DNA of 64,000 bases, taken from the NCBI GenBank assembly GCA_949592205.1, contig CATIUR010000003.1:145057259-145121258 (forward strand). Direction: 5' to 3'. This DNA comes from Helichrysum umbraculigerum (Eukaryota > Streptophyta > Magnoliopsida > Asterales > Asteraceae). Below are positions 54,276 to 64,000 of this stretch, piece by piece (the stretch's first letter is position 1; each line of letters opens with the position of its first letter). A program made the position numbers and the translations under genes. Below the pieces are notes generated by a model. That model saw only the letters and a program-made list of their open reading frames with translations, was not told the origin of the DNA and ran no database searches.

Positions 54276-55611
54276 CTACGGCTAAAATTATTTCCTACAT
54301 CCATTTTCATTTTTTAGAGGTGTACCCACGATTATTGAGAATTAGCACTTCGATTACTTTCCTAATTCTTTCAGTCCTTATAGTTTAAGTACTATGACGT
54401 TTTAACCGCTAATTTATAAATAAACCCTTAATATTTGAAAGATTTATCTATATTGATTAATAACATAATTTTTTTTAATTAAAAGCATGACACTAAAAAC
54501 TGGTTGTACATATTACCATAAAACCTTAATATATGATGAATATGTTAAAGCCGTAACAATAATATTTTTTGATTTGTAACTAATAATCACTTAATTATAC
54601 TTAATATACATTGAGCTAAACGATACACAAACATATGTCATATTCAACTATATTAACAATGTTCTATTTTCTTTTTTGTGATTCATGAGTTTTATTTTTC
54701 TACAAGTTGTGTTTAAATCATTGTTAAAAAAAACTTCGATTTTGATTTAAAACTAATTTTTTATCCTACAACTAACTGTTCAAATTTTCAATTCAAATAC
54801 CATGTCTATTATTTGTTTATTTAATTTTATGGATTATAAAATTTTCATCAACATTAATATAATTAATTGCGAATTCCACAATAAGTCTATTTACATCGAT
54901 TAGTCTATTTCTTTTTTCTCTTATAACATTTTGTACATTATGTTTGTTTTAGATTTAATTGTTAACTTTTAAAACTCAAATATGTTAGCACGCATTGTCG
55001 CGGGTGATAAACTAGTAATATAAAAAATTGAAAATAGTCGATTCTTAGCAGGCTAACTCGGAAACATCAAGTCATCAAGGCTGTTCAAAAAAAAAAAAAA
55101 CAAACAAACTCGGAAACAATAAGCTGCTAACGATAAACAATATATTGAATACCAAGCCCATGACCCAAACTCTGAATGGTGCCTTTTTGGCCTTTTGATC
55201 CACATGACTTATCTATGAATAATTTGAAATTTTTGCTCAAATGAAAAAGTAGGGTGTAATCTACAAATAAAGCTTCGGTAAAAAAAATTAAAATAAATAA
55301 TAATAATAAATAAAAGCGCAAAAAAAAAAGTATGTGAAACGATCGTATAAAATGTATGCAAAAGTTTAAACTATTAAGTCGATATAATAGCAACACCTTT
55401 TACTATATTAACTGTTTGATTTGGCTAATTCGTTTATGATTATTTTAGGAAGAAGATTAATAGATTTTTTATGGCTTTATTAATCTTGCTTAAAAAGATT
55501 AATTTATCTAAAATAAAAAATTATATATAATTTGTCATTTTTAGTGGTCGCTAGTCCTTGACGGCTCAAGAACCCGAAAGTTAACAAACCATCTTATTTG
55601 TTTAAACTCGA
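54276..55611. other. AT-rich intergenic DNA
   Basis: No gene supported. GCACGCATTGTCGCGGGTGA followed by TAAACTAG near 54990-55013 resembles decayed ends of small Helitron-like repeats. A run of A near 55088 and AAT repeats near 55290 are present. The long minus-strand frame at 55127-55396 is low-complexity Phe/Leu and not credible as a gene. Confidence 0.5.
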
Positions 55612-56163
55612 AGAGTAATGTTCAAATGAGTACAACAATTTATTGTGAGGATGAGGAAACCAATATAAATGTGCCACATGTCACTAAACCCTTTTTCCTC
55701 AACGTTTTTAAAAATTAAATATCTCTCAAACGGTAAGTCGAAAAATCACAAAAGTTGCATCATAAAAATCAGCGTTTTATTCAATTCGATTAGATATGTG
55801 ACAAGGTATACTTTCGACGAACTTTTTTTCCCGATTTTCGGTGGATTTTGAAAACAACTAACACATGTGTTAACAGCGGGTAGCACATGTGTTACCAGCG
55901 AGTAACACATGTGTTACTAATTTTTTACAATTTGTAAAATCACCCAAAAAAAAGTCGTTGAAAGTATAACTTGTGAGATGGCAAATTGAAGAGAAAAAAA
56001 TGCTGATTTTTATGGTGTAATTTTTAATAATTTTTCGACTTACCGTTTGTGAGATATTTGATTTTTAAAAACGTAGAGGAAAATGAGTTTTATGACACGT
56101 GACGCATTCTTATTGGTTCATCCATTCTTACCAACTTTTTCATTCTCATTTGAACCTCACTCT
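55612..56163. mobile_element. Fold-back MITE with about 240-bp arms
   Basis: The left arm (AGAGTAATGTTCAAATGAG...) is the imperfect reverse complement of the right arm (...CTCATTTGAACCTCACTCT). Arms share TTTTTAAAAATTAAATATCTC, AACGGTAAGTCGAAAAAT and CATAAAAATCAGC. The central loop holds three ACACATGTGTTA palindromes (55861-55917) and TTTTACAATTTGTAAAAT. No coding capacity. Target duplication not identified. Confidence 0.8.
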
Positions 56164-56344
56164 GTTATATTATTATTTGGATTTGTATTTTGCTATTTGT
56201 ATTTTGTAGCCCTATGGGTTATGTTTGAAAGTCAAATTCATTCACGAAGAGGTGGTATATCAGGTTGTTTGAGAGCAGTTATATTATATACAGAGGTGAA
56301 TGGTTATTATTAAGAGCTACGAATAACATTTTCATTATTATTAT

Positions 56345-56502
56345 AGAGTAAGGTTCAAATGAGTACAACAACTTTTTGTAAGAATTAGAGAACCAATAGG
56401 CACGTGTTACTAAACTCAATTTCCCCCACGTTTTTAAAAATTAAATATCTTCCAAACGGTAAGTCGAAAAATCACAAAAATTGCACCATAAAAATCAATG
56501 TA
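56345..56502. mobile_element. Half copy of the fold-back MITE (left arm)
   Basis: AGAGTAAGGTTCAAATGAGTACAACA... through AACGGTAAGTCGAAAAATC and CATAAAAATCAATG matches the left arm at 55612; the other half is missing. It lies 180 bp beyond the complete copy. Confidence 0.75.
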
Positions 56503-57770
56503 TTTTCACATTTTCACTTACTTTACTTATAAAGAATAATTATACACTAAAATACAATTTTTGAAAGTTTGATGCATTAAAAATAGCATACCTAAGTTTG
56601 GTACAACAATAGATATCGTGCCTTAGTTGCATTCTCAGGCATTAGTTGCATTTTCACGTGTTAAACTATTTTAGTTGAAGAATTGATTAGATTTACGTGT
56701 AGCAATTGATTAAATGATAAACATATTAGCCTTTATTAGACAAAATTTACTAATTTATATTTTGTTAACTCAATAATTCATGTTAAGTAAGATCGAATTG
56801 GATCGAGATCGTAAGCTCGCTCAAAATCGACATAGGATAGAGATCCTAAATAGATTTAATGATTTTTAGATCCTACGTAAGATCGGAGTCGTTTTCGTTG
56901 ATGAAGATCGTAAAATTGTAATATCTTAAGATCAATATCGGGATCTTAACAACTATAATTCATCTCCTTCCTTTCACCTCTTTGTTCATCAACTTCTAAA
57001 ATTAAAAAAGAAAAAAAAAAGAGAGAGAGAGAGAAAGAATAGGAAAGCCGATGGTTTAACCCGTCATAGCCACCACAACACCGTCCCCAATGCCCTCACA
57101 ACGTTGCACCCTTTTTATTTATTATACATTTGGGCTCTTGGGCTATGTTTTTTTACTGGCCGAAACTCATTTTTCTTTGTAAATTTGGGCCAAAGTGATG
57201 TATAAAAAAACATTTTAATAAAGCACAGCTATTAAAGAAGATCAAGAACAAAGCGATACCATGTCTTCGGGAGAAAGTAGTGACATCCTCAAAATATAAT
57301 GTTTGTTGCATATTTAATGAATTTTTCTAAAAAACTGAAAATAATAAAATATATAATAGATCACCAATTTCAGTGAGATCATGATAGCGTGGTCTCATTG
57401 GTACAATGAGTTTCGGTATCATGATAGCGTGATCACCAATTTCAGTATCATGATAGCGTGGTCTCATTAAAAATAGCATACCTAAGTTTGGTACAATAAT
57501 AGATATCGTGCCTTAGTTGCATTCTCAGGCATTAACCGTAATAATTTATGCTCTAGTTAGCAAGTTTAGTTTACTTGTGCTTTCTGAATATAAGTGACCA
57601 GTGAATTAATAGGCCTGAGTCTGACCCACAATCAAAAAAGTTAATATCGCGAAATTTGAATTCATATCCAACAACATCCAGTATGTAAAATATTAATAGC
57701 TTTTTGATTGACGTCTCATTTTCACATACTTTACTTATAAAGAACAATCATACACTTAAAAGCATTTTTT
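56503..57770. repeat. Rearranged duplicated spacer upstream of the beta-glucosidase gene
   Basis: A block of about 70 bp (AAAATAGCATACCTAAGTTTGG ... GCATTCTCAGGCATTA) occurs at 56578-56646 and 57468-57536. A second block (TTTCAC..ACTTTACTTATAAAGAA) occurs at 56511-56551 and 57719-57759 in the opposite order relative to the first. Between them, ATCATGATAGCGTG occurs three times (57379-57460). A purine-rich GAGAGAGAGAGAAAGAA stretch is at 57010-57040. No gene. Confidence 0.7.
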
Positions 57771-58464
57771 TTTTTTTTTTCAAATATTATAACCCCAATT
57801 GAGATCCAAATAAGAAAGCAAATAGCAATTAAAGCATTTTTTTATTTTTTTTCCAAATATTTTGATACCTATGATATGAGAAATTAAAATCTCTTTTATT
57901 TTAAAGTCATAGAACTTGTGTTATCAACTAACTTTTGAATAAATATATATTTCAAACAATGTCAATTGAAGGACAAATATTGAAAATTGAACTAAGGTAT
58001 TAGAGTTTGCTTTGAATCAATTATTGGGATTGGGATTTGAGACAATAATTTTTTAGAAAAATAAATAAATTATTTAAAAAGTGTATCGATAAGAATTATT
58101 TTTATTTAACCTAATCAATCTGCTTATTTGACATATATACTTGTAGGATGTTGTTTCCATAACACAATAATTTTGAGTAATTTTGCCAAAAGTCTATAAA
58201 AGTTAAGAAACGGCTCAGCTAAACCTTATCATTGATAACAAGGGTAATACCGTAATATACAAAGTTGGAAAACAGTTGTACCACAATGATTGAGATACAT
58301 ATTCAGCAAGTTGATAGATTGTATGACAGCTTTGATAACCACGTATCATATAGTTTCATTCAATGATGATGATTAATATTGATAATGGATTGATATTAAA
58401 AAATGATATTAATATTAATATAATAAAATAAAATAAAGCTTCTCTCTGTTCCTGGTGTTCCATT
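57771..58464 (+). other. AT-rich upstream region of the beta-glucosidase gene
   Basis: No gene. AT-rich with T runs near 57763-57780. TAATATAATAAAATAAAATAAA at 58412-58436, just before the start codon, is a possible TATA-type region, but no clear TATA box and start pair can be fixed. Confidence 0.4.
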
Positions 58465-61400
58465 ATGAAATTATTAGAATTAAAATCAAGCACCATTTGT
58501 ATATTGTATTATCTCATACTATTTGCTTCTGTACCATACCTTCAAGCCTTCAACAGTGAGGATGAAGGATTCACGTTTGAAGAAAACGATGAGACCCGTA
58601 TTAAAAGATCCGATTTTGCATCCGGGTTTCTCTTCGGAGCTGCCACTTCTGCTTACCAAGTCCATTTTCGACTCTTTTTCTCACTGTTTTGCTCATGATT
58701 AATAGATTAGATATCTATATCTACTACTACGTAGTACTGTATTATTCAAGACATGAAGTTTTTTGCAGGTGGAAGGAGCTTATCTTGAAGATGGTAAATC
58801 TTTGAGCAACTGGGATGTATTTTGTCATTCTGTAGGTTAGAATATATTGTGAAATTTAGAAAGATAAGATTCAGGTGGTTCTTAGTTCTAGAATTTTAAA
58901 TAAATTTCCCAATTTTAACTTCTGTTTTATTGGAATTTTTATCAGGTTGTGGAGATAATGGAGACACCGGAGATATTGCAGATGAGCACTATCATCTATT
59001 CTTGGTTCATCTCTGTTTATCCATCAATTTCATAACCTTTTTCTTTAGTTAGTTCTATATTTGAGTTTTCATCCCTTCGATGATACAGAGTGACATTGAA
59101 CTGATGCACTCCCTTGGTATACAAGCATACAGATTTTCGATATCATGGGCGAGAATTCTTCCACGTATTTTCGACAATCTTACCATCCCTAAATTATTGA
59201 TTTATTTTCATCATCTCTTCATTTGCTTACTTTTTTGCATTTCCAATTCAGGAGGAAGATTTGGTGAAGTTAATCCTGCGGCCATCACGTTCTATAACAA
59301 ACTCATAGACAATGTGATTCTCAAAGGTATGATATCCATAAAGAAGTTTCTTTAGTTTATATAATAATACAGTAGTAGGTTATGTTTTGTGGGATTGAAG
59401 CATATTTTATGAATTATGAATGATACAGGAATAGAACCATTCGTGACAATTTACCATGTCGATTTTCCTCAAGAACTTGAAGATAGATATGGGTCTTGGC
59501 TAAACACTGAAATGCAGTACGTCTAAAATGCGATTCTTTATAGAGTCACATACAGTTCTTACTCTCTTTCTCTAGCTTATTGGATGCATGATGTTTCCTA
59601 CTGGCAGGGAAGAGTTTTTATACTTGGCAGAAATTTGTTTCAAGTCTTTTGGGGACCGAGTGAAGTATTGGATCACAATAAACGAACCTAAATATGTCAC
59701 AGAAATGGCTTACGAAAAGGGGCTTGTTCCACCGTCCCGTTGTTCTGAGCCTTTTGAAAACTGTCTTGAGGGAAATTCTGATATCGAGCCACTCATTGCT
59801 ATGCACAACATGTTGTTGGCCCATGGCAGGGCAGCCAAGCTATATCATGAATATTTCCAGGCAATGAACTAACTTAAGCTCTAAACGCCAACATTGACAT
59901 ATAATTAATTACCTAACTAAATTTGTCATAATTTCTAAACTCTAAAGTTTTTTGTTGTTTTATTAATAGTTGCTTGAAAGTATCAATCTTTACCATATAT
60001 AAATTCCGAATTTAGTAAGACTAGTATTTCGACATCTTGGATTTGTGTTTGCAGCCTAAACAAGGTGGTTTAATCGGGCTCACTGTTCACTCTTGCATGT
60101 ATGAACCACTAACGGATACTGAGCTTGATCGCAAAGCGGCCAAAAGGGCATTTGCGTTCCATGGTGGCTGGTAATTCTTTTGAATGTACCTTTGTCCAAA
60201 AGAAAAAGTGAGAAAAATATTTATGACTTTGGTTAAATGTTTTACCGCTAAACAGGGTACTCGATCCCTCAATATTTGGACACTACCCTGAAGAAATCCA
60301 GGAATACCTTGGAAGTGAATTGCCAAGTTTCTCTCTTGAAGAAAAGAATTTTATGAAGAACAGTATTGATTTTATTGGCATCAACCATTATTCAAGTAAC
60401 TACGCCAAGGATTGTACTAATTCTTGTTGTTCTGCAACTGGGAATCGTGCAATCCAAGGTTTTGTGGACATTGTTGGAGAACGTGATGGCATGCTAATTG
60501 GTGAACAAGTAAGAAAATTCAATCCTTGGCCTATTTTTTCCAGTTTTCTTGATGATGTCAAATTGACATTTTGGATTATTATTGTATCAACAGACTGGGG
60601 TAGAAGGATCGTATGTTGTTCCAAGAGGCATGGAGGAGATTGTCAACCTTATGAAGAATAGGTACAATAATAAACCAATGTTTGTTACTGAAAATGGTAA
60701 GTGTGACAATTTTTAGTTTTGACATATTACAGAAATTGTATTGTGCTTGTGTCCACATTTCCTGTATCTTTTTTTGCAGGGTATTCTGCACCCAACGGCC
60801 ACGAACAAGCAGTTAATGAGTTATTGAATGATGTTAAGCGAATTGAATATCACACATCATACCTTGCTTATTTAGTAAAGTCTATAAGGTAATTCGCTCT
60901 ACAATCTTTTTAGCACTTCTGACAAGTTGTAACTTGTAACATGATTTATGTTATGAAAACTTGCGTAACACACCCACATGACCGGAAGCGAGGACATAAT
61001 TGTTTGAGATAAACTTGCAAAAATAATAGAAAGCAATATAAAGTTAATGTTAAGTCGTTCGGCAAACCCTGCCCACCCCCACCCCAGAAATTCCTTTATA
61101 CTCCTATAATGAGAAGGATTTTAGTACAAGAAATTGTATACTGTGAGTTGTCCCCAAACCCAACTCCCTTATATTTTAGAATAAAATCACAGTTTCTCGT
61201 ATACTCTTTTTCAATCCTGTAAAGATAAAGTCTTGCTCAGTCTCACGAAGAAAATGCTCTCTGGTTAATATACTTATCAACTCTCTTTTACTTTGTGATC
61301 TTCTGATGATCAAATGTACCTCCACCTCATAAGTTGGAAATATGCACGTGACAAATAGTAAGTGTCATACTTTTCTTGACCAATAGTAAAGGTTGGTAGA

Positions 61401-61833
61401 TGTCGTTTCTTTGACTTCCAATTGCATGGATTGGAGCCATACACAAAAAATGTTTAAATTGCTGTTGTCATGATTTAACCACCGTCCAAGAATTTATGTA
61501 AGTTTTAGTCTATTTGAGTTGAAAAGTTTAGGCATACCAATATTGATGATTTGACAATTATTGTTTAAAACAACTAACAGAGGGGGAGCAGATGTACGTG
61601 GTTATTTCGCTTGGTCATTGATGGATAGCTATGAATGGTTGCAAGGTTACGATGTGAGGTACGGGCTTTACTATGTGGATCGTCAAACGTTAACTCGAAT
61701 ACCAAAGCTTTCTGCAAGATGGTATAAGAAGTTCTTAACGAACACTGGTGATCTTATTGGTAAGTATGCATCAAGAGACCGAAGATCATTTCACAAGGAT
61801 GGTATAATAATAATATCAAAAGCAGATGCATAA
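58465..61833 (+). CDS. BGLU46-like: GH1 beta-glucosidase, monolignol-glucosidase (BGLU45/46/47) type
   Basis: Twelve exons: 58465-58659, 58769-58835, 58946-59004, 59089-59164, 59252-59326, 59429-59516, 59608-59860, 60055-60170, 60256-60508, 60594-60696, 60780-60888, 61581-61833. They join in phase to 548 residues, the usual GH1 length. A signal peptide of about 29 residues suggests secretion to the wall or vacuole. Motifs: FLFGAATSAYQ, GRFGEVNP, YHVDFPQELEDRYGSWLN, acid/base Glu213 in TINEP, nucleophile Glu427 in VTENG, GYFAWSLMDSYEWLQGY. The DGKSLSNWDVFCH, HVD and GRFGE wording fits Arabidopsis BGLU45/46/47, which hydrolyse coniferin-type monolignol glucosides. Substrate is inferred from that. 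All introns are GT-AG except intron 7, which starts GC. AATAAA at 61957 is a likely poly(A) signal. No lesion seen. Confidence 0.92.
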
Positions 61834-62580
61834 TTTTCATTTCCCTTTGTTCGTAAGAATTGCTCTAGGTAACAGGTTTTGTTTGCCCCTTTCTAAATAT
61901 TTATGTGAGATGTTTATTACGGAGTATAATTTTGGATATGTAATGTTACATTATTAATAAATAATTCAGTTTCATGTTAAACTATCACATGACAACCCAA
62001 TTTTTTGAGATTTATTATTATAGATAGTAGTATACCCGTGCACAGTGACGGTACGAATACATCCACATGTTTGTGGAAAAAATATTTAAAATTTTAGTGA
62101 TGGTATTTAATGATTGTAATCTTGTTATATGTTTTATAAAAAGAATCAATTGAATGATACGTTATAAATTTTTAAAGAGGATATGCAAAATATATAATGG
62201 AAAGTCGTTATAATTATAGATATTATAAATCAATGATTGGTTGGAAAGATTGAATAGTTAATTTATTGTGAAGCTAGTCTTTAAACATTGTTGAGTCTAA
62301 TTTTAAGATAAAAAAAGAGATGTTTTATTTATAGCTAAGATTAAGATATGTATCACATGACAAGCTTTTCATATGCAGAGAATTGGCTGCTTTTATATGT
62401 AACGAATATATTACCTAATAATTATAATTTATTAATATGAATAATATGCCATTGTTGGTTTCTTGTATCTTTTTATCATTTGGTGAGTTGGTAACCTGTA
62501 CCTACTACTCTACTAGCTATACCTTCTTCTTATCCATTCTTATTCTTATTACTATATTTGGACGACTTATTTTATGGGTT
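61834..62580. other. 3' flank of the beta-glucosidase gene and AT-rich spacer
   Basis: Contains the likely poly(A) signal AATAAA (61957-61962). TATACCCGTGCACAGTGACGG near 62031 resembles the end of a common small plant repeat. No gene seen. Confidence 0.5.
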
Positions 62581-62762
62581 TTACAAATTGTACATTATTA
62601 GTATTACATGTGATAGTTGTTGGTAGATCTCTTGTTCTAGAAGATTTTAATGCAGACATCTGGAAGATTTTGATGTTCTCATCAGAATCTTCATGAACAC
62701 TATTGTCACACGAGATGTACCAACAACTATTACATGTGATACTAATAATGTACAATTTGTAA
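62581..62762. repeat. Near-perfect hairpin with 45-bp arms
   Basis: 62581-62625 is the reverse complement of 62718-62762 with two mismatches; both arms contain TACATTATTAGTAT-type sequence and GTTGTTGGTA. The loop is 92 bp. It abuts the right half of a fold-back MITE and may be its extended centre. Confidence 0.88.
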
Positions 62763-62984
62763 AATAAATAAAAAATGTCGAAAGTATACCTTGTTAGATC
62801 TTTAATCGAAGAGGAAAAAACGTTGATTTTTATGGTGCAATTTTTATATAATCTTTCGACTTACCGTTTGTGAGATATTTAATTTTTTAAAAACGTGAGA
62901 AAAAATGAATTTTATGACATATAACGCATTCTTATTGGTTCCTCATTCTCACCAAAATTCTTATTCTCATTTGAATCTCACTCT
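62763..62984. mobile_element. Half copy of the fold-back MITE (right arm)
   Basis: GTCGAAAGTATACC..., TTTCGACTTACCGTTTGTGAG, AATTTTTTAAAAACGT and CTCATTTGAATCTCACTCT match the right arm at 55920-56163. The left arm is replaced by the hairpin at 62581. Confidence 0.75.
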
Positions 62985-63616
62985 CAGAAGATACTTAAAA
63001 AGACTTTTCTTAAAAGTGATTCTCGGATATTCTTTTTTCAATAATCTCAGTTATATTTTTATTGCTGAACATAGATTGGATTGTTTATTTAAAGAGGTTC
63101 GCGAATGTTAAATTTAGTAGTCCAAGCACACCCTACAAGTACTTTTCTTAAATGACAACAATACCTTGTATGTTTAAACCTTGCTGTACCCAAAGTTTTC
63201 TTTTGGTTCTTTACCAAAAAAAAAAAAAAAAGTATTTTTTTGGTTTTTTTCTTCCCATTCTTTCTAATAATGTTTAATTAATTGATTTTATAACTTGAAC
63301 ATCTTGCTCAATATAGTCTAGATATTTTTTGTTTGACGTAAGTTCCAATTTATAACAGTTTTAATTACTTTAAGATAAAAATCAATAATGATGTGATGAA
63401 ATCATAGACTTTGATTTAAACCACACTTTGAATTAATTAATGGTAAGGGATATAAATAGACAGGGACCCTTTACTTTTCGTATAGATAATATATATACCT
63501 TGTAATGCCATGACGAGGACCCCCAACAACAACAACAAAAATCTATTATTTTCAGAAAGAAAGAAAAAAAAGAGCACAAAAAGTGAAAAAGATAAACATT
63601 CCCTCCTTGTTTCAGT
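62985..63616 (+). promoter_or_regulatory. Promoter and 5' leader of a truncated gene
   Basis: TATAAATAGA at 63451-63460 is a canonical plant TATA box, about 165 bp before the ATG at 63617. The leader between them includes ACAACAACAACAAAAATC, a CAA-rich stretch typical of plant 5' UTRs. Upstream DNA to 62985 is AT-rich with no gene. Confidence 0.55.
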
Positions 63617-63694
63617 ATGAAATTGATATCAGTTAATATTTTCCTCATCTTCTTTCTCGTTTCTTCTTCTGCTCAACTTCTTGATGTAGCGTGA
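63617..63694 (+). pseudogene. Start of a secreted-protein gene, cut by a copia-like LTR
   Basis: ATG at 63617 begins MKLISVNIFLIFFLVSSSAQ, a textbook signal peptide (Lys, hydrophobic core, small residues before the cleavage site). After about 23 codons the reading enters the LTR that starts at 63685 and stops at 63692-63694. With the upstream TATA box this looks like a real gene interrupted early in exon 1. The protein family cannot be told from the signal peptide. An alternative is that it is the first exon of a gene whose remainder lies past the LTR outside the window. Confidence 0.6.
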
Positions 63695-64000
63695 AAACGA
63701 TAAACAAATTAAACTTGTTGATTCTAAGAATACCCAAGAATAATCCCTTCTAATTAACGTTGATTCACAAAGAATACCGCAATTAGGCAAAATTTCAACT
63801 CAAATGATCAACACAATTTGAGAGAAAATTTCAATTTCATAAAACTCAAAACTCATCATATCTCCCTTCTATTACATATGGAAGCCTTTATATAGGCTAA
63901 AAAAACTAATAACGTACGAATATGAAAAGACTCTACCAACCAAGAGTTTGAAAACAATTAAATAGACCATTAAACATAATAATGGTACTAATTACCATTA
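63685..64000 (-). mobile_element. Partial LTR, probably Ty1/copia, minus strand
   Basis: On the minus strand it ends CGTTTTCACGCTACA at 63685 and has a TATA-type TATATAAAG at 63894-63886 about 200 bp before that end, the usual U3-R-U5 order of a small LTR. It continues past the window edge, so its target duplication cannot be checked. It cuts the gene starting at 63617. Confidence 0.6.

Noticed and set aside
54985..55017. Helitron 3' end (hairpin plus CTAG)
   Set aside because: The stem has at least two mismatches and no matching 5' TC end was found, so it is only noted as a resemblance.
55127..55396. Minus-strand ORF of 89 codons, Phe/Leu-rich
   Set aside because: Low-complexity translation of A-rich DNA, no promoter or similarity.

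Overview
This is plant nuclear DNA: intron-containing genes, AT-rich spacers and about 50 kb of nested LTR retrotransposons. The Ty3 pol sequences and the long third ORF of the Ty1/copia element resemble, from memory, families common in Asteraceae genomes, so a composite-family plant is my best guess. This was not tested by a search.

Layout. (1) 1-6154: a partial solo LTR, then exon 1 of a UFL1-like gene (E3 UFM1-protein ligase), which carries stops and is split by a solo LTR, then another solo LTR. (2) 6385-10440: a small hAT-like element broken by a Mutator-like element (9-bp target duplication) and by a scrambled, partly inverted LTR (5-bp duplication). (3) 10590-54275: one retrotransposon nest bounded by the duplication AGATT. 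The outer element is a Tekay-like Ty3 with 3.4-kb LTRs. Inside it lie a minus-strand Tekay-like element (duplication CATAG), a solo LTR (TATAT) and a non-autonomous Athila-like element (GACCT) that itself holds another solo LTR (GATTG). The minus-strand Ty3 carries a young Sirevirus-type copia element (LTRs differ by about one base) that lacks a target duplication and is joined to a fragment of an Athila-like LTR. (4) 54276-64000: gene space with fold-back MITEs, a complete 12-exon GH1 beta-glucosidase of the monolignol-glucosidase (BGLU45/46/47-like) type, and the start of a secreted-protein gene cut by another LTR.

Most unusual signal. Nearly every repeat family here carries its own cluster of short palindromic or inverted motifs. 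Within the solo-LTR family the cluster sits at the same place but has a different motif in each copy: TTTAGTGGCACTT, AACGCGATCC/GGATCGCGTT, ACCCGATCGGGT or GAATCCGGCGGATTC. The Athila-like LTRs use CCGTATACGG just upstream of a TATA box. The Tekay LTRs use ACGTCGCA or ATTGTCTCATGAATAG. The copia element repeats CC(A/C)CTGT(T/C)A(G/A) in its LTRs, its 3' spacer and even its coding regions. This looks like a fast-evolving, element-specific recognition code. The nearest described precedent I know is VANDAL transposons, whose VANC proteins bind element-specific motifs. The 1278-residue third ORF of the copia element is a candidate partner, which is inference only.

Function. The only apparently working host gene is the beta-glucosidase (58465-61833). 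The UFL1-like exon and the gene at 63617 are broken. Retroelement genes are intact only in part: the copia pol and third ORF are open, its gag is split, and both Ty3 pol genes are broken.
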